NCBI RefSeq assembly: GCF_963666675.1
Contig: NZ_OY762929.1
Span: 3,162,001 to 3,226,000, forward strand
Source: an uncultured Desulfobacter sp.
Lineage (GTDB): Bacteria > Desulfobacterota > Desulfobacteria > Desulfobacterales > Desulfobacteraceae
Reading direction: 5' to 3'
Length of the DNA stretch: 64,000 nt
Shown here: one piece after another, positions 15,513 through 23,126 of the stretch
How the letters are laid out: each line of letters opens with the position of its first letter
Numbering within the stretch: position 1 is the first letter of the stretch
Position numbers and translations under genes: made by a program
Notes under the pieces: generated by a model
Told to the model about the DNA's origin: nothing
Seen by the model: only the letters and a program-made list of their open reading frames with translations
Databases searched by the model: none

Positions 15513-16457
15513 TTAGAAGGCATACATGAATTTAAACCAGTATTTTTCGCCTTTGGGTCTGTTCTCAACGTCGGTGTCAAACTGAACCTTCACATTGAAA
15601 AACATATTTTTGTAGTTGTACTGGAGGGCGGGACCAATGGAGAATGCTTTGCCCCTGTTGCCGACATCATTTCCCGAACTCTCGTCATCCGTGGTCTGAA
15701 GATAAAACACCCCGTTAACACCGAACATCCAGTTGCCCAGGTGCTGTCCAATCAGGTAATCACAGATAAATTCATTGCCTGTGGTGTAGTCGGTGTCTGA
15801 ATTTTCAGAATTCATCAGATACTGCAGTTTTGCCGAAAATTCAAATCCCGAGTCACTGATATAGGTGCCCACAGCAATAGGAGCCACCGTCCAGTAGTTA
15901 CGGCTGGGACTTGCCGCGTCATTAACATCATACTCTCCCACAGGCAGCCAAACGTCCAGGGAGCCGATAAAGTGAAGATTTTTACTCGGATGCCAGCCAA
16001 GGGTGACTGCGGAGATTTCAATATCCCCGAGTCCGGTTGTGTCGTCATGAATACCGGGCGGGTCAATATCAACCTGAGAATTAAAAACAGGGATAATGAC
16101 GTGCCAGCCCACATCGGCGCCGAACAGCTTCATGTCGGAGACATAAATAAAGCGAAAAGCCGCCCCGGTGACATCAAGGTCAAAATCCCCAGCCTTTTTG
16201 TTGCCGTTACCGTCCATAGATTCATCTGCGGTGTAATGGAACGCGTAAACAATTGAGTAAAACCCCGGGCCGGGGAATGCCCCGCACATGAAATCCTCGT
16301 TACCCCCGAGATAGGCAGACCCCCCGCTTTCAGCGGCAAATGCGCCCGAAAGCGGACAAACGATCACAGCCAGCAAAAGCATGAAACCGGAAATTGCCCT
16401 AACCGACTTTGACCACTTTTGGGCATAGGCATTCCCAAAACAGATAATTTTCTTCAT
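15513..16457 (-). CDS. Outer-membrane protein, phenol MetA-pathway/SphA-like family
   Basis: 314 residues. The N-terminus has a positively charged stretch and a hydrophobic segment ending at AFAAESGG, a signal peptide. The rest alternates like a beta-barrel, with blocks such as GLGDIEISAVTLGWHP, SLDVWLPVGEYD and YWTVAPIAVGTY, typical of the family named for MetA-pathway phenol degradation. The last residue is Phe, the usual outer-membrane barrel signal. Transport of a hydrophobic compound is the likely role but has not been shown for most members. AGGAGGG precedes the start. It faces the radical SAM gene across a hairpin and is transcribed separately from it. Confidence 0.75.
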   Translation of the reverse strand: MKKIICFGNAYAQKWSKSVRAISGFMLLLAVIVCPLSGAFAAESGGSAYLGGNEDFMCGAFPGPGFYSIVYAFHYTADESMDGNGNKKAGDFDLDVTGAAFRFIYVSDMKLFGADVGWHVIIPVFNSQVDIDPPGIHDDTTGLGDIEISAVTLGWHPSKNLHFIGSLDVWLPVGEYDVNDAASPSRNYWTVAPIAVGTYISDSGFEFSAKLQYLMNSENSDTDYTTGNEFICDYLIGQHLGNWMFGVNGVFYLQTTDDESSGNDVGNRGKAFSIGPALQYNYKNMFFNVKVQFDTDVENRPKGEKYWFKFMYAF

Positions 16458-17100
16458 AAATGATTCCCTCCTGATTTTGTTTTTTTATGTTCTCCAATCC
16501 ACATAGCCCTTCACCAAATAAAGGCGCTAAACGTCTAAAATATAATAAAATCCTTTCATAATATTTTTCATTAATATGATCCTGTAGTGCTCCAAAGCAT
16601 GTAAATACAGCTGTTTGGCGTTTGTGGTTATCACAGGTGGTACGGGTTTTTAGTAAGGCAGATCTTTAAAGTTTCGAAAAGAGATTGTCAAGTTTGTTAA
16701 AAAAAGGATTCCATATCGGCGGCAGCACCCGGGCAGTGACAACGATGGGTTGACCCGGGCCATCGAAACCAAGACCTACAACAAAAATAAAAGCAAACAT
16801 ATTAGTATGTTATAAAACCTTATGACGAAATTTAATAAATTCTGTTGGATGCCTGATGACACCCATGCCGGGCAAGGAGATCTTTACTACCGTATTTCTC
16901 CGATTGTTGAGATTGCGTCATAGAGTTTAGAATCCTGGAAAAAACGGGATGAGATCCTTTACGGGAGCCGTAAATTCATTTGCAACGGTGCAGGCGGATT
17001 TGGGCACTGTGCAGCGCCATTCAAGGGCTTGTTCGGCCGGTGAAAGTCATGTTAAGTATTGGCGTTACTCATGTTAAATTCACAATACAAAGGAGACCTG
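16458..17100. other. Intergenic region, upstream DNA of the outer-membrane and HD genes
   Basis: This 640-bp stretch has no clear gene. It is AT-rich near 16480-16580, upstream of the minus-strand outer-membrane gene. A 33-codon open frame at 16822-16923 has no ribosome-binding site and no recognised relatives. A further open stretch ending at 16812-16814 looks like a decayed C-terminus. No sigma factor site could be supported. Confidence 0.5.
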
Positions 17101-17679
17101 ATGAGCAGCCGGATACCGACACGAGAGGCGGCGTTGGCGCTTCTTAAACGCTACAACAGCAGCGAAAGTCTTATTAAACATGCATATGCCGTGGAGGGCG
17201 TCATGCGATACATGGCCCAAAAACATGGCGGGGACAAAGAGACATGGGGTGTTGTGGGTCTGATCCACGATCTTGATTATGAGCAGTTCCCGGATCAGCA
17301 CTGCATAAAAACCGAGGAGATTTTAAAGGAAAATGATTGGCCCGAAGATCTGATCCGGGCCGTGGTCAGCCATGGATGGGGTATTTGCACGGATGTCAAG
17401 CCCGAATCCACCATGGAAAAAGTACTATTTGCCGTTGACGAGCTGACTGGACTTGTGACGACGTCAGCGCTGGTAAGACCTTCAAAAAGCGTCATGGACA
17501 TAAAAGCCAAATCGGTCAAAAAAAAATGGAAGGACAAACGATTTGCAGCCAAGGTCGACCGGTCAATTATCCAGAAAGGCGCTGATATGTTGGAGGTTGA
17601 ATTGGGCGAACTGATAACGGATACGATCATGGGCATGCGTGAGGTCGCAGATGAGATCGGATTGAAAGGAGACAAATAA
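17101..17679 (+). CDS. HD-domain hydrolase
   Basis: 192 residues from the ATG at 17101, which has AAAGGAGA at proper distance. The HD metal-binding residues are visible as LIKHAYAVEGVM (first His), GLIHDLDYEQFP (HD pair) and AVVSHGWG (later His). HD proteins of this size cut phosphate esters such as nucleotides; the substrate is not predictable. The gene ends 1 nt before a DUF6485 gene and is probably co-transcribed with it up to the terminator at 17915-17954. Confidence 0.8.
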   Translation: MSSRIPTREAALALLKRYNSSESLIKHAYAVEGVMRYMAQKHGGDKETWGVVGLIHDLDYEQFPDQHCIKTEEILKENDWPEDLIRAVVSHGWGICTDVKPESTMEKVLFAVDELTGLVTTSALVRPSKSVMDIKAKSVKKKWKDKRFAAKVDRSIIQKGADMLEVELGELITDTIMGMREVADEIGLKGDK

Positions 17680-17680
17680 T

Positions 17681-17884
17681 ATGGAATGCAAGCAGGACAA
17701 AAATCTTAAACAGTGCAACTGCAGTTATGAGCCTTGTTCCAGAAAAGGACTATGCTGTGATTGTATTCAGTACCACGTCAAAATGCGCCAGCTACCGGCC
17801 TGTGTATTTCCCAACGACGCCGAGAAAACCTTTGATCGCAGTTATGAACATTTTGCCCGCCTGGTCGGTGAAGGAAAGGTTTAA
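17681..17884 (+). CDS. Small cysteine-rich protein, DUF6485-like
   Basis: 67 residues with cysteines in CNCSYEPCSRKGLCCDCIQYH, suggesting a zinc or Fe-S site, and a C-terminal half ending FDRSYEHFARLVGEGKV. It looks like the DUF6485 family of anaerobes, whose function is unknown. The GGAGA inside the end of the HD gene serves as ribosome site, so the two genes are coupled. Confidence 0.75.
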   Translation: MECKQDKNLKQCNCSYEPCSRKGLCCDCIQYHVKMRQLPACVFPNDAEKTFDRSYEHFARLVGEGKV

Positions 17885-17914
17885 AAATCCAACAAACCTT
17901 TTTCTGTAATTTTC

Positions 17915-17954
17915 AATAGAGCATCCGGGCATCAAGTGAGCCGGATGCTCTATT
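17915..17954. terminator. Bidirectional terminator, 14-bp stem
   Basis: AATAGAGCATCCGG pairs perfectly with CCGGATGCTCTATT around a 12-nt loop. It lies between the DUF6485 gene and the convergent membrane protein, and overlaps the latter's stop codon. Confidence 0.8.
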
Positions 17955-18459
17955 CTAAATTCTGCCGGTGTTCTTTCATCTGCTTTGCCAGATTTAGCAG
18001 CTCTTCTTTACGTGGACGAAAATATATCATTGCAGCGGCGGAAATACTCAGCAACTGGTATAATGATCGGGTGTCCTTTGCCAGTAAAAACAACACAACC
18101 CCGTAAATACCGATACTCTCCAACAGGGCAGATGTGATTACAACGGCCGTTGTATATTTTGCCAACGCAGGATGTTGAGCCGATGCAGCCTGGGTTGAAT
18201 TGACAATAGAACGCCCGGAATTCAACAAAAACTTTCTGAGAATATACACCACAACAACGGTGACGCAGGCCACCCCAAACAGTGCATATTTAAGGGTTGC
18301 TAAGGGAAAATCGGGCCCAATGTTGACTTGCAACGCCGTCTCTATATTGAGACAAACGATGAGATATACCCCCAAAGAGCCCAGGATTGCCCCCCAAATT
18401 ATCAGAACAATCCGCCAGCCGGACAATAACCGTTTCTCGTCATCTTGTTCGTCATGCAT
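17950..18459 (-). CDS. Four-helix membrane protein of unknown function
   Basis: 169 residues with four hydrophobic segments: IVLIIWGAILGSLGVYLIV, LKYALFGVACVTVVVVYIL, AVVITSALLESIGIYGVVLF and LLSISAAAMIYF. The ends are charged and face the cytoplasm. The third segment has a Glu inside a helix (LLESIGIYG) like rotor subunits of ATP synthases, but the overall layout does not match subunit c, so this is noted only as a resemblance. It is a single gene between a terminator and the cyd upstream region. Confidence 0.6.
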   Translation of the reverse strand: MHDEQDDEKRLLSGWRIVLIIWGAILGSLGVYLIVCLNIETALQVNIGPDFPLATLKYALFGVACVTVVVVYILRKFLLNSGRSIVNSTQAASAQHPALAKYTTAVVITSALLESIGIYGVVLFLLAKDTRSLYQLLSISAAAMIYFRPRKEELLNLAKQMKEHRQNLE

Positions 18460-18615
18460 ACCAACCGCCCCTTTTTAAAATTTTGATGGTCTCGCAAATG
18501 TTTTTATCGCCAACGGCGTTATCAAATCGTCCATGATTTTGGACATCCCCCTAATATAGCCTCACTCAATAGAAGCCCCAGCGGATAAATCCTGTCTTTT
18601 ATGGGATTAACCATT

Positions 18616-18681
18616 GTTAGGACCGCAAATTTTATAAAGCAGGCGCAATTTGGTCTACTTTATTTCATCTGCGGTCCTTAG
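18616..18681. promoter_or_regulatory. Long imperfect hairpin upstream of cydAB
   Basis: AGGACCGCA (18619-18627) pairs with TGCGGTCCT (18670-18678). The interior also pairs in part (ATAAAG with CTTTAT). There is no T tract, so it is not an obvious terminator. It may be a structured RNA, a small inverted-repeat element or a protein site. Confidence 0.45.
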
Positions 18682-18754
18682 ACTTTATACGGGTTGTTAA
18701 ATTTCGACTGTTTTTACTTGGGTGACTCGAAAATCAAATTATTCTAAAGAATAT

Positions 18755-18770
18755 CCTGATTGACATCAGG
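18755..18770. promoter_or_regulatory. Inverted repeat CCTGAT-N4-ATCAGG, CRP/FNR-like site
   Basis: This is a perfect 6-4-6 inverted repeat. The half-site spacing matches the CRP/FNR superfamily (FNR: TTGAT-N4-ATCAA). It lies about 230 bp before the sigma-54 promoter of cydAB. Its regulator is unknown. Confidence 0.4.
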
Positions 18771-18985
18771 AAGGCAAGAAAGAAATCCGCACCATGACAC
18801 GATTGTATCAAATCTTAGAAACAATTACGTCTCATTTAATTTACAGATAAATAGAGTACTTTTTTGGACAGCAAAAAAATGGGCTTCAAACCATTGGGCT
18901 TTACTTGAAAATCCGGAAACATTCCGGTATGCTGTCACCGTAATTCCAAAACGATCTTCGGCATCAATTCGACACAACCTAAAAC

Positions 18986-19001
18986 TGGCATGTTACTTGC
19001 T
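18986..19001 (+). promoter_or_regulatory. Sigma-54 promoter of the cydAB operon
   Basis: TGGCATGTTACTTGCT matches the -24/-12 consensus TGGCACG-N4-TTGCW with one mismatch, and the GG and GC pairs are exactly 10 nt apart. The expected start of transcription is near 19012, about 45 nt before a leader ORF and about 115 nt before cydA. An RpoN-type promoter would require an enhancer-binding activator acting upstream. Confidence 0.65.
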
Positions 19002-19055
19002 CAATGCCTTAAATTAAAGTTATTCGAGACAACTTAAAATTTTAAGGAGTACGCA

Positions 19056-19115
19056 GTGAAAAACAAGCTTTTAGATGTAAAAACCGTTAATTTACCCTTT
19101 TTAATCAACTTCTAA
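19056..19115 (+). CDS. Candidate 19-residue leader peptide upstream of cydA
   Basis: A GTG start has AAGGAG 6 nt upstream, as good a ribosome site as any in this window. The 19-codon frame reads MKNKLLDVKTVNLPFLINF and stops at 19113-19115, 13 nt before the cydA start, where a separate GGAGG lies. It has no similarity to CydX and is on the wrong side of the operon for it. It may be a regulatory leader or simply a short translated ORF. No attenuator hairpin is apparent. Confidence 0.45.
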   Translation: MKNKLLDVKTVNLPFLINF

Positions 19116-19128
19116 CCTGGAGGAATTT

Positions 19129-20439
19129 ATGGATCCGGTTTTTCTGTCCAGACTGCAGTTTGCAGCAGCAACCATGTTCCATTTTCTTTTTGTTCCATTG
19201 ACCCTGGGTCTGTCCATTTTGATCGCATATATGGAAACCAAGTATGCCTGGTCAGGGGATAAAAATTATTTAAGGATGACCAAATTCTGGGGCAAATTAT
19301 TTTTGATCAATTTTGCCCTGGGCGTTGTCACAGGCATCACCCTGGAATTTCAGTTCGGCACCAACTGGTCCCGGTACAGCGAGTATGTAGGTGATGTCTT
19401 CGGCTCCATTCTGGCCATTGAAGCATCCGCCGCCTTTTTCCTTGAATCCACATTTATCGGTGTCTGGATTTTCGGCTGGAAAAAACTGTCAGCCAAGGCC
19501 CATGCCATTGTGATGTGGCTGGTGGCCTTGGCCGGCAATTTCAGTGCGGTCTGGATTCTTATTGCCAACGGCTTCATGCAGCATCCCGTGGGCTATGATA
19601 TCAGAAACGGACGTGCGGAACTCACGGATTTTCTTGCCGTGATCACCAACAAACACGGTCTTCTGGAAATCATCCATGTGGTACCGGCATCCCTGCTGTT
19701 GGGGTCCTTTTTTGTCATGGGCATCTCAGCCTACCATCTTTTGAAAAAACAGCACATCGACGTCTTTTTAAAATCCTTTAAAATTGCACTGGTCGTGGGT
19801 CTTGTCAGCTCATTGGTTTTGGGCTTGACCGGAGATATGCACGGCGTTAACGTATCCAAAACCCAGCCTGCCAAACTTGCCGCCATGGAATCCCATTGGG
19901 AAACCCAGTCCCAGGCCCCCATCGTTATGTTTGCCATCCCCGATGAAGAAGGGGAGAAAAACAAGATCGAAATCGGCTCCATTCCCGGCCTGTTAAGTTT
20001 CCTGGGCTTCCATGATTTTAACGCTGAAGTTGTCGGGTTACGGGATATCCCCAAAGAGGACCGCCCGCCGGTACTGCCGACATTTGTGGGTTTCAGGACC
20101 ATGGTGGGACTTGGTACCCTGTTTATCCTTCTTATGATCTACGGATGGTTCCGTCGCAACAAGCTGATGGAAAGCCCCTATTTTCTTAGAATCATGTTAT
20201 GGTCCATTCCTTTGCCGTACATTGCCATGGAGATGGGATGGGTGGTTTCCGAAGTCGGCCGCCAGCCCTGGATTGTTTACAATCTGATGCGCACGGCAGA
20301 TGCGGCGTCCCCCATTGCAGGCAGTCAGGTGATGGTATCGCTTGCGGCATTCATCCTGGTATACGGTCTGCTTGGGGCTGTGGGGTTCTACCTGATCGTC
20401 AAATCCGTTAAAGAAGGCCCTGGGGCCGTTACAGCATAA
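19129..20439 (+). CDS. cydA: Cytochrome bd quinol oxidase subunit I
   Basis: 436 residues, the short-Q-loop type. It starts MDPVFLSRLQFAAATMFHFLF, in which the His ligates a heme, and continues with FGTNWSRYSEYVGDVFG and EASAAFFLESTFIGVWIFGW. GLRDIPKEDRPP in the middle matches the quinol-binding Q loop, and EMGWVVSEVGRQPW is the conserved block near the C-terminus. With CydB it reduces O2 to water at the membrane using quinol. In an anaerobe this serves mainly oxygen removal. TGGAGG precedes the ATG. Expression is probably from the sigma-54 promoter at 18986. Confidence 0.95.
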   Translation: MDPVFLSRLQFAAATMFHFLFVPLTLGLSILIAYMETKYAWSGDKNYLRMTKFWGKLFLINFALGVVTGITLEFQFGTNWSRYSEYVGDVFGSILAIEASAAFFLESTFIGVWIFGWKKLSAKAHAIVMWLVALAGNFSAVWILIANGFMQHPVGYDIRNGRAELTDFLAVITNKHGLLEIIHVVPASLLLGSFFVMGISAYHLLKKQHIDVFLKSFKIALVVGLVSSLVLGLTGDMHGVNVSKTQPAKLAAMESHWETQSQAPIVMFAIPDEEGEKNKIEIGSIPGLLSFLGFHDFNAEVVGLRDIPKEDRPPVLPTFVGFRTMVGLGTLFILLMIYGWFRRNKLMESPYFLRIMLWSIPLPYIAMEMGWVVSEVGRQPWIVYNLMRTADAASPIAGSQVMVSLAAFILVYGLLGAVGFYLIVKSVKEGPGAVTA

Positions 20440-20453
20440 GGAGGATTGAACAA

Positions 20454-21482
20454 ATGGAACTTCAAACAATATGGTTTTTTCTATGGGGACTTCTTTGGGC
20501 TGTTTTTTTCCTGACGGACGGGTTTGATTTCGGCATCGGCATTCTCTATCCCTTTGCCGGCAAGACCGACCGGGACAAACGGGTCATGCTCAATGCCAAA
20601 GGCCCATTATGGGACGGCAATGAAGTGTGGCTGATCACAGCCGGCGGCGTGACCTTTGCAGCGTTTCCCAAAGTATACGCCACCATGTTTTCATCCCTTT
20701 ACACCCCGTTGCTGCTCATTCTGTTTGCATTGATCTTCAGGGGCGTGTCCCTGCACTTCAGGGGTAAAATTGAAAGCCCCGGATGGAAAAAAATATGGGA
20801 CACCCTGATTTTCCTGGGATCGTTTTTCCCGGCCCTCTTGTTCGGGGTGGCGTTTGCCAATATTTTCGCAGGCATTCCCTTTGACGACCAGGGCCTTTAC
20901 CACGGCAACACCCTTAAGCTGCTTAATCCCTATGGTCTTTTAGGCGGCATCTTGTTTGTCCTGCTGTTTATGCTCCACGGGGCCAACTGGATGACCATCA
21001 AGGCCACCGGTGAACTGCAGGAGCGCTTTGCTGAAATTGCGGCCAAAATATGGCTGGTGCTTGTACCTGTGGCTGTGATTTTTCTCATTGCCTCATATTT
21101 TTTCACGAGCCTCTATGACAATTACTTCAAATCACCCGCGCTGTTTCTGGTTATTTTTGTGGCTGTGGCAGCCCTGTTGGCGGCCCGGTATTTTAATGCA
21201 ACAAAGGCGTGGTTCAGCGCCTGGTTTGCATCGGCACTGACCATTATGGGGTGCACTTTTTTCGGCATCTGCGGCCTGTTCCCGGCATTGTTCCCCTCAA
21301 GCATGGACCCGGCCTGGACCCTGACTGCCTTTAATGCATCCTCAAGCCCCTTGACCCTAAAAATCATGCTGGGCGTGGTCGCTGTCTTTATTCCCCTCGT
21401 AATTGCTTATCAGACGTGGTCCTATTATCTATTCAAGGATCCGATTACTGATGAAGATCTGGACATGGATGAGGCTTATTGA
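20454..21482 (+). CDS. cydB: Cytochrome bd quinol oxidase subunit II
   Basis: 342 residues with about eight hydrophobic helices. The start MELQTIWFFLWGLLWAVFF and FLTDGFDFGIGILYPFAG, followed by GPLWDGNEVWLITAGG, are the classical CydB signatures. GGAGG lies before the ATG, 14 nt after the cydA stop. It completes the bd oxidase. No CydX-like peptide or cydCD genes follow. Instead, two rubredoxin genes lie downstream in the same direction. Confidence 0.95.
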   Translation: MELQTIWFFLWGLLWAVFFLTDGFDFGIGILYPFAGKTDRDKRVMLNAKGPLWDGNEVWLITAGGVTFAAFPKVYATMFSSLYTPLLLILFALIFRGVSLHFRGKIESPGWKKIWDTLIFLGSFFPALLFGVAFANIFAGIPFDDQGLYHGNTLKLLNPYGLLGGILFVLLFMLHGANWMTIKATGELQERFAEIAAKIWLVLVPVAVIFLIASYFFTSLYDNYFKSPALFLVIFVAVAALLAARYFNATKAWFSAWFASALTIMGCTFFGICGLFPALFPSSMDPAWTLTAFNASSSPLTLKIMLGVVAVFIPLVIAYQTWSYYLFKDPITDEDLDMDEAY

Positions 21483-21562
21483 GTATAGTACCTTTTTTAC
21501 AGGTTTGATATTGGATTGGACCTGTATTTATAAACCGACAAAAACAAATAAGGAGAAAAAAT

Positions 21563-21721
21563 ATGGACAAATATGTATGCGGCCCCTGTGGTTATGTGTA
21601 TGATCCGGCAGAAGGCGATGCGGACGGTGGTATTGATCCCGGAACAGCATTTGCGGACCTTCCGGAAGATTGGGTCTGTCCTGTCTGCGGCGCAGCCAAA
21701 GATGAATTTGAAAAAGAATAG
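21563..21721 (+). CDS. Rubredoxin
   Basis: 52 residues, the canonical length. Both iron-binding knuckles are present: YVCGPCGYVYDPAEG and WVCPVCGAAKDEFE. It carries one Fe(Cys)4 and is a low-potential cytoplasmic electron carrier, in anaerobes commonly feeding superoxide reductase, rubrerythrin or rubredoxin:oxygen oxidoreductase. AAGGAGA precedes the ATG. It lies 80 nt after cydB and ends before a strong terminator, so it is probably the last gene of the cyd transcript. Confidence 0.95.
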   Translation: MDKYVCGPCGYVYDPAEGDADGGIDPGTAFADLPEDWVCPVCGAAKDEFEKE

Positions 21722-21784
21722 TCGCGCCATTGCCCGGACCTGTCCTGGATCATAGGCCGTTCCGGCACGAGTGTGAACAATTCA

Positions 21785-21818
21785 ACGCCGGTTGCAATTT
21801 ATTGCAACCGGCGTTTTT
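21785..21818 (+). terminator. Rho-independent terminator between two rubredoxin genes
   Basis: A perfect 13-bp stem (21785-21797 with 21802-21814) has a TTTA loop and a TTTTAT tail. The second rubredoxin's ribosome site follows about 15 nt later, so that gene relies on read-through. Confidence 0.85.
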
Positions 21819-21838
21819 ATAATTTCAAAGGAAAAAAC

Positions 21839-22060
21839 ATGGATAAGTATGAATGCGGCCCCAATGGCTACGTGTATGATGATGCACCCGGATGTGACGG
21901 CAGTCCGGGTGCAAGCAGGCCCTGTGACTATGTGTATGATCCGGAAAAAGGTGATCCCGACAACGGCATTGCGCCGGGCACGGCCTTTGAGGACATTCCC
22001 GAAAACTGGAACTGCCCGGTATGCGGCGATCCCAAAAGCGAATTTAAAAAATTAGCCTAG
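21839..22060 (+). CDS. Rubredoxin-like protein with rearranged first knuckle
   Basis: 73 residues from the ATG at 21839 (AAAGGA upstream). The C-terminal two-thirds, CDYVYDPEKGDPDNG to NWNCPVCGDPKSEF, is rubredoxin. The N-terminal knuckle is duplicated and broken: ECGPNGYVYDD lacks the second Cys of CxxC, and the second version SRPCDYVYDP lacks the first. An extra Cys is in APGCDG. Possible ligands are Cys6, Cys19 and Cys29 with the C-terminal pair, so a Fe(Cys)4 site could still form with an altered loop. It follows a terminator, so it may be weakly expressed. It could be a decaying duplicate or a modified carrier. Confidence 0.8.
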   Translation: MDKYECGPNGYVYDDAPGCDGSPGASRPCDYVYDPEKGDPDNGIAPGTAFEDIPENWNCPVCGDPKSEFKKLA

Positions 22061-22133
22061 GCCCCCTGCCATCACCCCGGATCTGACCAGGATGGGTCCG
22101 GGAGCGGCATAAGCAACCTTACGCCGAGTCCGG

Positions 22134-23126
22134 CTATTCGATCTTTTTTCCTGCGGTTTGGGTAATACGTTCAACCACCCACTGGGTCAAGGCCTTCTGG
22201 TTGACCCGTTTGATCTCTTTGCGAATCAGGGAGATATCCAGCTCAGCCCGGGCCATGGTTTTATGTCCCCCGGCAGATCCGAATTTACCGAATGCCTCCT
22301 GGGCTGTTTTCCCGGCACCTTTGCGCAGCCCATCGTTGCGCAAAATCACAATCAACTTTTTATCAACCACCCCGGACACAATACTCCAGTTGACCCCGGC
22401 AATGGAGAGAAAAAAATCGGCCGCCACCACAAGTTCGTCGGGTTTGGATATAATTCCGGCATGGTAAAAGGCCCGGTTATCCCGGATTGTTCTGTTTTTT
22501 ATGGCATTTCCCAGAAAATCAAGGTCCGAAGCCGTCATATAGGCCCGTTCCACCTTGGTAACAATATTTACGTTGGCATATTTATACAGAAACTGAAACG
22601 CCCTGATATCTCTGGATGATGCCTGGCGGGTAAAGTTGGCCGTATCCGTTTTAATGCCCAGCATCATGGCGGAGGCCAATTTTGCCGACGGTTTTACATT
22701 CATGCTGCGCAGATATTCGGTGAACATGGTTGAGCAGGCTCCGTATTCGGGCCGGATATCCACAAAGGTGGCGTCACTGCAGGATAATGGATGGTGATCA
22801 ATGATGGCATCATAGTCAATACCGGAAAAACATTCGTTATGGTCGGGCTGGGAATCCACCACCACATATTTATCAAACGCGGACTTATCCAAATCCGCCA
22901 GAGGGATCATACCGGCTTCGGTATACTCAATCATGGCCAGGTTGTCAGGCCGGGTGATCCGGTTAAAATATGTGATGGAGACTTCACTGACCCTGCGCCA
23001 TAAAAGACGCTTTACGGCCATGGCCGATGCAATGGCATCTGGATCTGCGTTGATGATGACAAGCACCTTGCAGGTGCCTGAAAAAAGGGACAGAAACTGC
23101 TTAACTCTTTCCCGGTTACTGATCAT
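22134..23126 (-). CDS. DHH/DHHA1 phosphoesterase (NrnA-like)
   Basis: 330 residues. DHH motifs are VLVIINADPDAIAS, VVVDSQPDH and IIDHHPL. The C-terminal DHHA1 part has FGSAGGHKTMARAE. Proteins of this type cut oligoribonucleotides or 3'-phosphoadenosine phosphate, or cyclic dinucleotides, using two metal ions. The first motif differs from the usual NPDGDALGS by having Ala and Pro in place of the Gly-containing run, so activity should be tested. It overlaps the start of the downstream DNA of a membrane protein gene by 11 nt and is co-transcribed with it. Confidence 0.8.
   Translation of the reverse strand: MISNRERVKQFLSLFSGTCKVLVIINADPDAIASAMAVKRLLWRRVSEVSITYFNRITRPDNLAMIEYTEAGMIPLADLDKSAFDKYVVVDSQPDHNECFSGIDYDAIIDHHPLSCSDATFVDIRPEYGACSTMFTEYLRSMNVKPSAKLASAMMLGIKTDTANFTRQASSRDIRAFQFLYKYANVNIVTKVERAYMTASDLDFLGNAIKNRTIRDNRAFYHAGIISKPDELVVAADFFLSIAGVNWSIVSGVVDKKLIVILRNDGLRKGAGKTAQEAFGKFGSAGGHKTMARAELDISLIRKEIKRVNQKALTQWVVERITQTAGKKIE

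Noticed and set aside
16822..16923. Y-X10-GDL-type peptide as substrate of the second radical SAM protein
   Set aside because: A GDL occurs, but the residue at the required position is Cys and not Tyr. The frame is 1.4 kb away and has no ribosome site.
18760..19017. An 85-codon plus-strand frame upstream of cydA
   Set aside because: It has no ribosome site and covers the CRP/FNR-like repeat and sigma-54 promoter.
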